Origin: Amylostereum areolatum
Taxonomy: Eukaryota; Basidiomycota; Agaricomycetes; Russulales; Stereaceae
Reading direction: 5' to 3'
Assembly (NCBI GenBank): GCA_012932865.1
Contig: SAXG01000018.1
Span: 372,001-436,000 of the forward strand
Length of the DNA: 64,000 nt
The notes beneath the pieces were generated by a model. That model searched no databases, was not told the origin of the DNA, and was given only the letters and a program-made list of their open reading frames with translations. Of this stretch, positions 11,968-23,865 are shown in pieces (position 1 is the stretch's first letter; each line of letters opens with the position of its first letter). The translations under genes and the position numbers were made by a program.

Positions 11968-13821
11968 ATGTCCCCCAACAACGCTTCCTCCGGCGCCGTC
12001 ACTCCCGCAGGCTCTGTCCTCGACGCGCCTCTTAACCTCCCCGTTCATCCCACCGCTGCTCGCCGTGCCCCGGACTTGATCACCGTCCAGAGCCCGAACA
12101 CCACCTACACCGACGAATTCATCACCTCTCGCTTCCAGAACCGCGGCGCCGATGTCGTCGTTCAGCAGGAGGGCCGCTACATTGTGCAACCGACCGTGGA
12201 ACCCTTCGAGTTCCGTACTGCTCGCAAGGTTCCCAAGACTGGGTGCGTTGACTTGATTTCAGTTTCACTCGGCTTCGTATTGACTACTTCCCCTCTAGCC
12301 TGATGTTGGTCGGCATGGGCGGCAACAATGGTACCACACTTGTCGCCACCATCCTCGCCAATCGCCACAACATCTCCTGGCATAACAAGTCGTCCATCCA
12401 GAGTCCCAACTACATAGGATCTCTCCTTCGTGCCTCCACCGTGCGTCTTGGTCTCGACGCCAACCAGAAGGATGTCTACGCTCCCCTCTCTGAGCTCCTT
12501 CCCATGGTCCACCCCAACGACCTCGTCCTCGGAGGCTGGGATATTTCTGGCGCTTCTCTCGACAAGGCCATGGAGCGCGCCCAAGTCCTGGAGTGGGATC
12601 TTCAGCGCCAGGTCGCTCCCTACATGAAGGAGATGGGCTCCCCCCTCCCGTCCATTTACTATCCCGACTACATCGCCGCCAACCAAGCCGAGCGTGCCGA
12701 CAACGTTCTCCCAGGCTCGGACAAGCAGGTGCACCTTGAGCAGGTCCGCAAGGATATCCGCGACTTCAAGGCCGCCAACGATCTCGACCAGGTTATCGTC
12801 TTCTGGACCGCGAACACAGAGCGCTACTCCCTGCTCGTCCCTGGTGTCAATGACACCGCGGACAACCTCCTCGCCGCTATCAAGAACGGCCACGCCGAAG
12901 TCGCCCCCAGCACCGTCTTCGCCGTCGCATCCATCCTTGAGGGCGTCCCCTTCATCAACGGTGCCCCCCAGAACACGTTCGTTCCCGGTGCGTTGGCCCT
13001 CGCCGAGAGGCATGGATCGTTCATTGGCGGTGACGACCTCAAGTCCGGACAGACCAAGCTCAAGTCGGTTCTTGCCGAGTTCCTCGTCAACGCGGGTATC
13101 AAGCCGCTCAGCATCGCCAGCTACAACCACTTGGGCAACAACGACGGCTGGAACCTTAGCCAGGACGCTCAGTTCAAGAGCAAGGAGATCAGCAAGAGCA
13201 GCGTCGTCGACGACATGGTCGCCTCCAACTACCTCTTGTACAAGACCGCTGATCAGGTCGCTGCCGAGAAGGGTGGGTTCCGTTGTCATCCTCCTTTGTA
13301 AACCTTGACTCACATGCAGTCACAGGTATCGCCAAGACCAAGGACGTCAAGGGGGAGCACCCCGACCATATTGTCGTCATCAAGTATGTCCCGGCCGTTG
13401 GCGACTCGAAGCGCGCAATCGACGAGTACCACTCCGAGATCATGGGCGGAGGTCGCAGCAACATTTCGATCTTCAACGAGTGCGAGGACTCCTTACTCGC
13501 GACGCCACTCATCCTCGACCTCTCGATCCTCGCGGAGCTCCTCACGCGCATCCAGTACAAGAAGTCGAACGAGGGCGCGGACTTCAAGCCGTTGTACCCC
13601 GTGCTCAGCTTGTTGAGCTACATGTGCAAGGCGCCGCTCGTCAAGCCTGGTGAGTTTCACATCAGCTCTTCCCTATTGGCGTTGAGCTTACTGGATGCTT
13701 CATAGGCACCGATGTCGTCAACTCGCTTTCCCGCCAGCGCAACGCGCTCGAGACTTTCCTCAAGGCCTGCATCGGGCTTGAGGGTAGCTCCGACCTGTTG
13801 CTTGAGACGCGCATCTGGTAA
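11968..13821 (+). CDS. INO1: Inositol-3-phosphate synthase
   Basis: Four exons (11968-12242, 12299-13272, 13326-13649, 13706-13821) give 562 residues, close to other fungal enzymes. The enzyme converts glucose 6-phosphate to 1D-myo-inositol 3-phosphate with NAD, the first step of inositol and phosphatidylinositol synthesis in the cytosol. Family motifs are all intact: the NAD-binding loop [11 protein letters not shown], then [35 protein letters not shown] and [15 protein letters not shown]. Every intron has GT-AG ends and restores the frame. The long minus-strand frame opposite this gene is a shadow caused by codon bias. Confidence 0.97.
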
Positions 13822-15413
13822 ATTGTCGATCGCGTTCAGGTCGGAATGTGTTTCGTAGGGGGGCTCAACGCCCTAATGTGCTCTCTAGACTCGTGGGGTT
13901 CTCAACAGCCTTTTCTTACTCATCGTGCTTTCTGTTGCGTCAGGTATCGCCTGATTTTGCCCCAATATATCTTTTGATTTCGACGTTTTGACGCCGGTGT
14001 CGAAGCCTAAGCTTAAAGGTTGTGAAGATTTCGTTCCAGCTTGCGATATTTAAGGTAGCTTTTGATGGATAGAAGGCATAGGCTCCGGAGATCTTTCCCC
14101 AATTGAGTCGAGCATCGACGTCACTGTAATGACGACCACCGATATGGGCGGTCTATCACGGTCTATCCCTTCAGTTACATAACGACATATCGTGAACTGC
14201 CGGATGGATTGAACAAAACCTGTCGACCGCCTGTATTCCTTCAATCGTGCGTTGACTCACACGGTCCCCATGGGTCGAAGGCGGCGCAGGGTGTGCTCTA
14301 CAGACTACTACGCTAGGCCATGAGAACGAACGATCAAAAAATGGATCAACGTGACCCCACAACTTCAGCCAAGACGACGGAGATTGCGAAGGTGGTTAGA
14401 GAGAGAAGCCCCGGGGTCGTCCCGCCAAACGTTCGTTATGCAAGTAGAAGCAGAGAGGAAGACCAGATACCGAGCCTCGAGTACTCGGATCGATGATCAC
14501 GCATTCGCGATACGACCGACCTGCCTCATCGGTGCGCGAATTTCCCCAGTCGCAGCATTGGGCACTGGGCGAAACCATGCATTATATTGCATTGTATGTA
14601 TCATCTCAGGAAAGCCAATTTCCATCTCGCGGTCGCGCGGCTGCGGCAATCCGCGCGAAATCTCATCCCTCTTCGCTGCCGTAACTGTACTTACTTATCT
14701 GCCCACCGCTTCTTCACCCTACTTCTCGCTTGTTTCTCCTTGTTTTAATGGTGTGATAATGCGACTTTTTTCCCTCTCCGCTGGCACAACGAAGCCGAAT
14801 TCACGAAGCGGCGGCGGTACCAGAACAACGGCGAGGACAACGAAAGAACGATCGATAACAGCATGGGCCCATCGGATGGGCAAGGGTATTGAGATGACAG
14901 GGCGCGGGGGCCTAGGCGTGTATGGGGAAGAGTGAAATATAGAGCAGGGAGAACAATGGTCTTGGGAGCATCGGAAGCACTTGCGTGCCGGGAGCCGTCG
15001 CCGTGACCCGTCCGACGCGCTACGCAGCAGTTCGACACAGCCACCCCCACTTTCATTTTCCAATGTGCGACATTGCCGAAAACGCCATCCGACCTCAAAC
15101 ACTGTGCCGCAGGAACGTGGCGAGATGCGTGTGGAACAATGGTAAGCGGCAACGAGGTCGTATTGTGTAGAGCGGAGAGAGAGGGCTGGTGAGGGACACG
15201 GGACGGCCGGACAATGGATTAGCGGGATCAAGATGTCCATTGTTCATTTGTTCGATTCGTTGGAACCATTGTAGAGCCAAATGAGGACGCTCCGACCCGG
15301 TTCTTTGATTGAACCTGACCCAAGACCTCGTAATAAAAAGCCCAGCCCCCATTCGAATTTATCCCTCCCTCGTTCCCCCTCTCGTCGTCCTTCCCACCAC
15401 TTCTCCCTCCCTC
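13822..15413. other. Intergenic stretch
   Basis: About 1.6 kb between INO1 and the zinc-finger gene. Open frames on both strands overlap without motifs or consistent splice sites. The last few hundred bases are pyrimidine-rich, as expected for a fungal promoter and leader. Confidence 0.45.
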
Positions 15414-17172
15414 ATGGATGTCGTTCCCAAGTCTCGCGCTTCCTCTTTCGACAGCTCAGCGTACGCTCAGCCCGTCGACCCCGACCTCGCCTTCCGCCGC
15501 GAACAGGCCAGGTTACGCGCCATATCTCCCCGTGGCGGCGGGGGCGGGGGCGGGACAGGGCGCGCCAGCCTCCCGCCCTCGTTTTCCTATCAGGATCACT
15601 CCTTGGACTCCGCTGATTCGTATATCATGAGCCACGCCGGACGCTCTTCGTTGCAAAACGTGTCCACCTGGGCCTCCTCCCGACCCCAACCCGCCCACCT
15701 TCCCAACAATTACCGCCAATCGACCTTCTTCGTCCAAACCCCCTACGCGTGCCCCTCGCCCGACATCGGTCCCGCCAGCTTACCCCCGTACGTCTCCGTT
15801 CCTTTCTTTTTGTTCGGGGGGTCTACCCTTTGTCGGGCCAACAATGCGCAACATTGACACCACATACGTCACAGATCGCCGATCGCCTCATCGCCCTTGA
15901 TGTCGCCCGCGAGCCTCCCGGAAACAATGGATATTGACGATGGCGTTTCAGACGTCTCGGGCCCGTCGTCTTCCCCCTCGCCCTCCCCTGCTCCCCAAGA
16001 CGAACAGGCGCGCACTCCTCGGTACGGGACCCTTTCCCACTCTCGAAAGGTTATTCCATCCCGGTTCGGGGACGCGTCCTATGACCCCCAGGCTCCGTAT
16101 GAAGACGGCCATGTGTCCGATTCTTGGAGGTCCCATCTCTACACGTATCCGCCTCCTGCCGCTCCTAGACCCCTTCAGGATCATCCCTACAAACGCGTGT
16201 CCGCGTCGTCATCCTCGCGCCGGAGCAGCCAGGCCGTTCCTGTCGTCGTCCATCCTTCTGCACCGGGCAGGAAAGCTCCGCCGAAAGGGCCTGTCGACGC
16301 CCCGACGGACATCTACCCGTTCACCCAGCACCAGTTCCAGATCTCCCAGTTCAAGGTGCCCGGTTACGCGCGCGTCCGAGGGCCAGCGTTCTCTCAGCCG
16401 TTCTCAGAGCGTGGGCTCGGTGTCCTTTACCCAGCCGTTCGATGCCCGGTCGTCTGCGAGTACTTCAGCCCTTCCTCCTCCGCACTCGGGCAGAGAATCG
16501 GTCATGTCGTTCCCCGCCTCCCCCACGACCTCTTCGTCTTCCCGCTCGTCCACGGACTCCCCCCCTCCATCCAGGGCTGGGGCTGGGGCCACAAACGCAA
16601 AGAGGGGCCGACCAACGATGGTCGAAATTCCAGTCGAACCCGAGAGCGTCACCCGGAGACGGCGCGGGCCTGCAAAATCTGGCAAATTGTCCAAGGCCGA
16701 TCCGGACAGTGAGGACTACGTCTTCCGTCACCTCTGCCGCCCACTCGTCGAGTTCAATCCACCCCACGTCAAATGCCATTGGGCCGGGGGCTGCGGCAAG
16801 ATGCTGTCCACAAAGCACCAGGACGAGGTACACGACCACTTGCAGGACGTGCACGGCGTGCAGCTCAAGGGCCTCACCGGCGAGGGTCGTACGCGCAAGG
16901 TTGCCTGCGAGTGGGCGCATGGTCATTGCTCGGCCAAGGTGATGCAGCTTGCGAACGTGTTCGGGCACATCAAGCGTCATGAGGGCGTCATCGAGTTCGA
17001 GTGTATCCTCTGCCACACGCAGATCGACCGGCGGGAGAAAATGCGCTCGCACTGTAAGAACGGCGAGTGTCCCAAGATCACCAGGGACGAGGCGGACTCC
17101 ATCCACTTGTTTGTGGCTCGCCATGGCATCCAACTCGATAGGGATCATAGGAGCAATAAGCTCAAGGATTAA
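15414..17172 (+). CDS. C2H2-type zinc-finger protein, probable transcription factor
   Basis: Exons 15414-15787, 15875-16355 and 16408-17172 give 539 residues. The first 350 or so residues are Ser/Pro-rich and disordered. A basic stretch with a GRP core (KRGRPTMVE, AT-hook-like) and RRRRGPAKSGK follows. The C-terminal third has three Cys/His units: CHWAGGC followed by HDHLQDVH, CEWAHGHC followed by HIKRH, and CILC followed by HCKNGEC. This resembles atypical C2H2 fingers of basidiomycete regulators; targets are unknown. The second intron (52 bases, inside low-complexity sequence) was placed because it is the GT-AG pair that links the two open frames in phase. Confidence 0.75.
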
Positions 17173-17208
17173 TCGGTCCCCTGTATCGTATTGTCGCGTC
17201 GTCATAGT

Positions 17209-17690
17209 TCATGTATAGCGTAACCGTTGACGATTGTTATTGTATGGTCCTCCGTCGGGTGGCAAGCACGAGGTGCTGTCAATGCCTTTGGCGAGATTGA
17301 ACGGTTCGAAATTGGTCAAAACAGCCTCGCTTCTGGTTGGATCAGGGTGCAGTATAATATGCTGCATCCACGCCCTCCTGTCCTGTGTTCCCGTCCAGAT
17401 CGCATTAGCACGTGGATGGCTTACAATTGGGGCATGGCAGACAATGACATGCCTTTCACGCTCGCAGCCAATTGATTTGGGCTCGATCCCTTTGACAACA
17501 CAATAAAGTTTCTTCCGGGTTTTTGGAACAGGAACATCCTGCTTGGGGCTTCCCATCGCCGCGCCATGAGTAAGACCCTACATATGTTATGTCAGAGCAA
17601 TGAAGGGATCCATGAATGGGAGGCACACATACGTACACGAATGCGGGTATCGTCATCATCGTGGTCCAGCTTGATCCGCCGATAGAATGC
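17209..17690 (-). CDS. Last two exons of an unidentified gene
   Basis: Exons 17637-17690 and 17209-17577 are joined in frame by a textbook 59-base intron (GTACGTATG donor, branch-like CTGAC and TAACAT, TATGTAG acceptor). The peptide (FYRRIKLDHDDDTRIR, then about 123 residues ending in a polar tail) matches no family I know. It lacks obvious membrane segments. The 5' exons lie in the region to the right but could not be joined without conflict. Confidence 0.5.
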
Positions 17691-18640
17691 CTAGGTTAAC
17701 TCGTAGACATGTGGGTCGCGGCTGCTTGCAACTTACTGGTTGGAGCATTCGCTCCGCCGAAGGTGTCCAAGGTGGGCAGCTGATTTTGCTTCGCAACCGT
17801 CAAGGAAGTGGCGCATCCAAGTCTATCCAAGTCTTGTGCGCCCGTCAGCATTACGTTGAACTGAGTAGAAAACTGGGTTCACCAGCCGTCCGCGTCCATA
17901 AGTATGACGCGGACCGAGCCCACAGAGCAGCAAAAATAGTTTCCATGTTTGACCACGACGGGAAACTTTGTCATGGGCCCTTCAATGTTGCGAGCTTAGA
18001 CGACACAGGATCGCGGGCGACAATCACATCACGAGGCTGGAACGGAATGGTTCTTCATTGACAGTAGCTGCCTGGCGTCCCGTCTAAACGCGAAACTTGG
18101 CACACGTCCCTGCGTTTCAATAGGAATCTACCGCTGGTAAGAAAAGGGAAACTGCATACTTTGTGCCGTACGATTGTGCACACATTCGGTAGTCACTACA
18201 GGAATGCGTGGCGGCAGGGCCTGATTGATAGAGGGGGAAACTGTTCCAGAAGACGCAGTTGTTCTCGTTTCGTGGGGGTTAGAAAAGGCGTCGGATACGT
18301 TCGACAATCGGCCAGAGCGCCAACTGTCCATGGCAATACCGATCCCTGATCCACGAGCTTGAAGCGTGAAAACGTCTCACAGTAGACAGCATTTGCCATG
18401 GTCCCTCCTGAGAATTTTCCTTGGAAGATCTGAACATTATAAGTCAAAGTATGTGAGGATTTTACTTCATCATTGTCACCGACGAATGAGAGGAATCCTG
18501 GATAATCGATCGTCCAAAATTTTCGGTCCCCGCCCACAGAAAAGCAGGGACGGGTTGCCAATATACGGCGTCACAAGAGTAGCAGGTGGAACAGCAGGTA
18601 GATGTTGTGATACGCTATTCATAGTTGGAATGCCTCGTTG
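17691..18640 (-). other. Possible 5' exons of the gene at 17209, unresolved
   Basis: Several minus-strand stretches look coding, including segments around TKFPVVVKHGNYFCC (near 17960), NQALPPRIPVVTTEC (near 18200) and a piece opening with an ATG near 18620. Candidate GT-AG introns exist (one of 50 bases near 18430-18480), but more than one frame-consistent join is possible. It could be one gene with several small exons or two genes. Confidence 0.3.
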
Positions 18641-19251
18641 ATGCCCTGATGAACAGATCACTTCCCATCAGTGGTGCGGACCAGCAAAGGTAGTAAGGTT
18701 CCGACCGTGAGTACGTAGATTAGGCGTCAGTACACACACGGAGAACGGATGTCGGGCCACACACCCAGGTACCTAGACTGTGGCTGTTATACGTTGGCCC
18801 ATCCAATCGACCCCATCCGCGAGGCGACTCGGGCGAGTTCAATACGAGACAGGACCTAGAAAACCAACCGACAGCATGCTTGAAGTTCAGCGAGATAAAT
18901 GTGGATCAGCTTGTCACGCAATAATGTGGCAGATGAAATCAGGTATAATTTTGATGATGAAAACATGAGGAACACTCGATAGTCGATGTGGGTGAGAGAA
19001 GATTAGACAAAGGTCGAAGTTGGGTCGAAGTCCAGCGCACGCGCATCAGGCCACACGGCCCACTACCCTAGGGTTAGGGTTAATGTTAATGGGAGCGCTC
19101 CTTACGTCGGGCGTTCGCAATTCAAACTTGCCTTTCTTCAGCACCTACCCATGACCATCTCCTATTCCACAGTTCTGAAAGGATAGAAAAGCTTGCGCCT
19201 TGGACGCATTGCGAAATGGCCACTCGATTACCCCGCAGAAGCTTTTGCCTT
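18641..19251. other. Host sequence left of the retrotransposon nest
   Basis: No gene is supported. It holds a short telomere-like run (two and a half TTAGGG units, about 19068-19082). The last bases are the host side of the GAACT target duplication. Confidence 0.5.
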
Positions 19252-19256
19252 GAACT

Positions 19257-19636
19257 TGTCATGAACGGTCTATAATTTTCTTTTTACTTTACATCGGTTA
19301 CACGCTTTAGGACTTATCGACTTATCACCGGTCCGGCTCCACCTTGGCCCGGACCCGGCTCATCTATATCCCGCCCGGACCCACGTGACTCATCTCGGTC
19401 CGGGTCTGACTCCTTTCTCTTGACTCATGCTGTACGATACTGACTCATGCTGTGCTCTTTTACATACGACTGCTTACTTATACTTGGTCTGCTTACTGAT
19501 CGCCGTGTATTGGTTGCTTACCTAAGTCTCTCTCCTCTTGTGTATATAAGGCTCGCTCTCGCTGTACATATTCCTTATCTCGAGCTAGTCAATTCTACCG
19601 ACTTTGCTTGCTTTCCCTCGTCTGTCGCCGTGTCTG
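19257..19636 (+). repeat. LTR A (family 3), 3'-truncated
   Basis: It starts TGTCATGAACGG directly after GAACT and matches LTR C without a difference until position 19636, where the last 77 or so bases of the LTR are replaced by unrelated sequence. It contains three TGACTCA sites (19386, 19421, 19441) and a TATATAAG box. Confidence 0.9.
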
Positions 19637-20056
19637 TGTCACGGATCGCTCCATTTCTCTCTTCGTTTGCAGACCTCGTACACGCGACGTGTCACGGCAC
19701 ATGACTTTCCCTCGCATCACATGCTTCAATGACGTCATTGCCCGGACTTCCGAGCGGGGTTCCGCATCCTTATCTATGACATCACTGCTCCGGACCTTCG
19801 TCCTCCGCCCCATGACTCCTTTCCTATTGTTCCCCCCGCTCGCACCACTATCGCATCGCATCGCACCATCGTTCCCACTTGTATATAAGGACAGTGTTTC
19901 TCTTCCCTTTTCCCTAGACTGTCCATCTCGTCATACGGTACTGTAGCGCACGTTGCACTACCCTAGACCCCGGCACTCTCGAATCTATTTTCTTCTCGCT
20001 CCTCCCATCGTCGCGACTTAGGCGGTTCATCGGTCTCATAAACTGTGTTTCTGACA
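19637..20056 (+). repeat. 5' LTR of the family-2 element
   Basis: The 3' end (TGACA at 20052-20056) is fixed by the adjacent primer-binding site. The 5' end is uncertain, since TGTCACGG occurs at both 19637 and 19690 and no 3' LTR remains for comparison. A TATATAAG box lies at 19882. CRE-like sites TGACGTCA and TGACATCA lie upstream of it. The predicted transcript start, about 33 bases after the TATA box, coincides with the self-primer sequence TAGACTGTCCA at 19915-19925. Confidence 0.7.
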
Positions 20057-20670
20057 CCTGGACAGTCTACCCCTACGCCTACCTCGCACCCCTCTCTCCA
20101 TCTACCTCTGCCGTCTCTACGACGTTAAAAACTCCCACCACGGACCTCCCGAACGCACCGGTCTTCCTCCCGTTCAACGGAAAGCCGATCACCCCCCGCG
20201 ACGACGCACCACTCCCCTACCCTTGGTCCGACGCCATCACCGTCAACTGCCTCGTCCCCGTACAGAACCTCTGCAAGAAAGATCCCTGGACCGCGCACGG
20301 CCTCAACTTCCGCATCTTCAAGTGGAGGTGGCACAAGGATCACGGTACTGTCGTCCTCGCCCTATACGTCCGGATCACTACGTGCATCAACGTAGATCTC
20401 GAACGCCTTGAATTCACCCTCCACGCCCCCACCTACCACACATACCTCATCCAAGACGCCCCCAACCCGATCCTCCAAACCAGTTTCACCTCTGTCTCCC
20501 AGTTTAACCGTCGGACCCCCGAATCCACCCCGCCACCAGTCCTCCGTCCCACCATCAAGGGTAAGACCCTTCGTCGCCGCCACCACGAACATAAGATCCG
20601 CCAGGCAGTAAAAGCCGGCTACCTCACCCAGAAACTCCTCGGCCGTCGCCCCATCGCGGCGGACTTCTTC
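19918..20670 (+). other. Open frame without ATG in the family-2 leader
   Basis: From just after the predicted transcript start, through the LTR end and primer site, to the TAG at 20671 there are 251 codons without a stop and without any in-frame ATG. From about 20122 onward the residues look protein-like (a basic, Arg/His-rich C-terminus ending in ADFF). The frame is the same as that of gag, separated only by the TAG. It corresponds in position to the small pre-gag frames of the family-3 and family-4 elements. Translation would need a non-AUG start or splicing. Confidence 0.45.
20059..20069 (+). other. Self-primer binding site, family 2
   Basis: TGGACAGTCTA begins two bases after the LTR end and is the exact 11-base reverse complement of TAGACTGTCCA at 19915-19925 in the LTR, near the predicted 5' end of the transcript. 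The complementarity is directly visible; the priming role is inferred from Tf1. Confidence 0.7.
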
Positions 20671-20673
20671 TAG

Positions 20674-22290
20674 ACCATCATCACGTCCTCCACAGCCCCT
20701 CGTCCCCCCACCCCGAACCTTCCCCCAGGCGTCTTTCGAGACTACTGTCCTGAAGAGTACTATATCCTCACCTCGCAGCAGACTAAGGAATCCGTACGTT
20801 GGCTGCACGACGAACCAAACCGGCAACGTCGAGACTGGTACTTCGACGACCGCGACGAACAACCCTACGTCGAAGAATCGGATTTTGCCACCGCTGCGGA
20901 CGTTCTACAGCGCTTCCTGAACCCCCCTCCGACCAACTCGCCCCCACCCCGTCGACGTACTGTAATCAAAGTCCCAGAAGGGATCAACCACAACGACACA
21001 ACTGGGAAGTGGTACGCCTATAGACGGAACAAGAACGGAACCCCAGGACGATCAGTAGTTGAGTGGCAGCCCACTTCGTTCAGTCCCATCCAAGATCACT
21101 GGTCGTGGCATCATAACCAGCAATTCCTCACCCCCGCCGACTTCCTTGTCGCAAAACAAGTCGAGGACAAAGTGGAAGAAGCAGAAGAACGCCGACGAGA
21201 AACCCTACGCCGCCTTGATCAAGAACTCGCCCAATCCCTCACCATCCCCCTCCCCTTCGACAAGATGTCCGACGCCGAATCCAAACCTGCCGTCTCCAAG
21301 CGGGAGATCGGCCCCAAGCCAAAGCCATTCAAAGGCGATAGACGCGACACCCTCCGGTTCTCCCTCGAGCTCCGCATGTTCCTGCGCGTTAACAAGGATG
21401 TTTATGCCACAGATGACGCCAAGATGATGCTTCTCCTCAGCCTGATGGAGGACGACACGGCGAAAGCCTGGGCCACGCATCGCCGCATGGAACTCTTCGC
21501 CGACGAAGACGAGAAGGAAGACGCCGACGCCCTCGACCCCACGCCCCCAACACTCCACTATAGCTCCTACAAAGAGCTCTTCGAGAGGTTTGGCAAAGAC
21601 TTCGTGCCCGTCGACCCGAAGATAGAGGCTCAGCGTAAGATCAACGAGCTCGCGATGACCACCCGGGATGTCACTGACTTTATCACCGAGTTTGAGATGC
21701 TGGCAACCATGTCTGTGTACGACGACGAGGCGCTAATCCACTTTTTCAAGAAGGGACTTCAGCGTGACCTCGGCAAGCAGGTGGCCCGGTCGTACCCGTT
21801 CCCCACCAAGCTCGCGGAGTGGAAGGAGCGCGCCCGCCGCATCAACCACCAGTGGCTCGAAGAGAACCCGGAGAGGAAGAGCAGTCAGTCCAAGGGGGCT
21901 GTCGCGCTCACCTCGAACGGTTCGACCAACGACTCCTCGTCGCGCCGAGTCGGCGCCTTCACCAACACCTCGACCCGCCCTGCAAAGCTGACGGACGACG
22001 AGCGCGCAAAGATGATGCGCGAAGGCAAGTGCTTCATGTGTCGACAAGCCGGTCACGTCTCTCGCGACTGCCCCAACCGCGACTCGAGCGCGCGACGGGT
22101 GGGCGCAGTAGAGACTGGGTCCAAGGCCCCTCCCCTGCCGACGAACACGGCTCCGTCCACTGCGAAAGCAGCTCCCGACCCATCCAAAACCATCGCGGCG
22201 ATCACTCGCCAGCTGAAGGATCTGGACGCGGAAGGCAAGGAGCAGGCAGTAGCGCTGTTGAAGGACATCCTGGAATCGCAGGATTTTTGA
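20674..22290 (+). CDS. Gag of the family-2 retrotransposon
   Basis: The frame is open from 20674; the first ATG in it is at 21265, giving about 341 residues for the conventional Gag, while the 196 codons before it also look coding. The Gag core holds a capsid-like helical region and a CCHC zinc knuckle (CFMCRQAGHVSRDC) for RNA binding. It ends GAT TTT TGA, and the pol frame continues in -1 from the TTTTT run. The N-terminal extension is preceded by the in-frame TAG at 20671-20673. Confidence 0.75.
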   Translation, partial: TIITSSTAPRPPTPNLPPGVFRDYCPEEYYILTSQQTKESVRWLHDEPNRQRRDWYFDDRDEQPYVEESDFATAADVLQRFLNPPPTNSPPPRRRTVIKVPEGINHNDTTGKWYAYRRNKNGTPGRSVVEWQPTSFSPIQDHWSWHHNQQFLTPADFLVAKQVEDKVEEAEERRRETLRRLDQELAQSLTIPLPFDKMSDAESKPAVSKREIGPKPKPFKGDRRDTLRFSLELRMFLRVNKDVYATDDAKMMLLLSLMEDDTAKAWATHRRMELFADEDEKEDADALDPTPPTLHYSSYKELFERFGKDFVPVDPKIEAQRKINELAMTTRDVTDFITEFEMLATMSVYDDEALIHFFKKGLQRDLGKQVARSYPFPTKLAEWKERARRINHQWLEENPERKSSQSKGAVALTSNGSTNDSSSRRVGAFTNTSTRPAKLTDDERAKMMREGKCFMCRQAGHVSRDCPNRDSSARRVGAVETGSKAPPLPTNTAPSTAKAAPDPSKTIAAITRQLKDLDAEGKEQAVALLKDILESQDF

Positions 22291-23865
22291 AACGCCCCCC
22301 AGTCGCGTCGTCTGGTGGAGGCAAAGGACTTTTGGTATCATCGTCGAATCGTTTCGCTGTATTATCATCCATGCATACCTGTGAGCAATTGTATCCCCCG
22401 TGTTTGTATCTGTCTACTGTCACCAAGAACAGGCAAACACCATCGATCACGCTCAAAGTCAAGCTGATCGGACGAGTTACCAAAAGAGAAATCGACGCAG
22501 ACGCGCTGCTTGATAGCGGCGCAGAAGGAATTATCCTGAACCGAAGCTTCGTTGAACGCAAGAAGCTTACCACAAGAAAACTAGAAAACCCGTTCCCCGT
22601 GCGTAATGTGGATGGCACCGAGAACGTCATGGGCTGGGTACGCGACACAACGACCCAGCGGATCCGGATATACTCGCAAGATTCAAAGGCGTACCATGAG
22701 GAAGAAGCTGAGTTCTTCATCACCGACATCGGCGATCATGACATGATCCTTGGAACAGACTGGCTCGACGAGCACAATCCCACCATAGACTGGCAACGAG
22801 ACCGTGTTGACATGCTCCGCTGCCCTCCCTCGTGCACTCTGTCCAAACCTCCTGTGACGAACCTCGCAACCAAGCCACGGAAACCATCATCGGTCCAATC
22901 ACAGCGTAAGGTTGAAGCAGGTAAAACCCCGAGGACACCTCTCGTCGTGGACGATCCCTTCCCAGAGCCGACATATGTGTCCTGGACCCCAGTCCCCACT
23001 TATGTTATTCCTGCACGAAAAGTCAAAGGTGTTCGCGTCCGCACGGTCCATCGCTCCCCTCTACCCGCACGACTCTTCACTAAAGATGACGACGAGCGGC
23101 CCATGGTATTCCGAGACTGGGAGATCAATGGACTACGCCGCGCCGGAATCCTCCCTGAAACCGATGGTCCTAATCCAGATGCAATACCCATCCGCGTGGG
23201 CTTTACAAAAGCGCAGGAGCTTGCAGAGCATTCAAAAGAGAACGCACGCCCGCAAACCTTTGAAGACTTAGTCCCCCCGCCGTACCGCGACTTTGCGCCT
23301 GTATTCGACAAGAAAACCTCTGAGCGACTTCCTGACCGACGACCATGGGACCATGCTATCGACATGAAAGACGGCTTTGAACCCAAACCGTGCAAGATCT
23401 ACCCCCTCTCACCTTCCGAGCAGATCGAACTCGACACCTTCCTCGATGACCACCTGAAGAAGGGCTATATCCGCCCATCGAAGTCACCTCAGGCGAGTCC
23501 GTTCTTCTTTGTGAAGAAAAAGGATGGAAAGCTGCGTCCCGTACAGGACTATCGAGAATTAAACAAGGGCACTGTCAAGAATGAATACCCCTTGCCACTG
23601 ATCTCTGAAATTGTCGACCGCCTCAAAGGTGCAAAGATCTTCTCCAAGATGGATGTTCGCTGGGGCTACAACAATGTCCGCATCAAGGAAGGCGACGAGT
23701 GGAAGGCTGCGTTCAAGACGAATCGCGGTCTCTTCGAACCTACGGTGATGTTTTTTGGGCTTATGAACTCCCCTGCGACATTTCAGGCAATGATGAATGA
23801 ACTGTTCAAGGATCTCATCGACTCGGGCAAGGTCATCATCTACATGGACGACATCTTGGTGTTCA
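22281..23865 (+). pseudogene. Pol of the family-2 retrotransposon, cut off inside reverse transcriptase
   Basis: The frame is -1 relative to gag and starts at the TTTTTGA overlap. The aspartic protease motif is ALLDSGAEGIIL. Reverse transcriptase follows with ASPFFFVKKKDGKLRPVQDY and the catalytic YMDDILVF at the very end. There the element stops: LTR B begins at 23866, so the rest of RT, RNase H, integrase and the 3' LTR are absent. No frame break is visible before that point. Confidence 0.9.

Noticed and set aside
12177..13313. A 378-codon open frame on the minus strand opposite INO1
   Set aside because: It mirrors the highly biased third positions of INO1, has low-complexity Val/Gly/Asp/Glu-rich content and no motif. 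INO1 on the plus strand is certain.
16465..17205. A 246-codon minus-strand frame opposite the zinc-finger gene
   Set aside because: It is a shadow of the GC-rich plus-strand exon; the plus strand carries clear Cys/His units.
19068..19082. Telomere-like TTAGGG units next to the retrotransposon nest
   Set aside because: Only about two and a half units; too short to call an interstitial telomere, and unique genes continue on both sides.
22284..22290. Classical X XXY YYZ slippery heptamer at the gag end
   Set aside because: The T run is followed directly by the stop in the zero frame, so the second codon does not fit YYZ; described instead as a T-run/stop junction.
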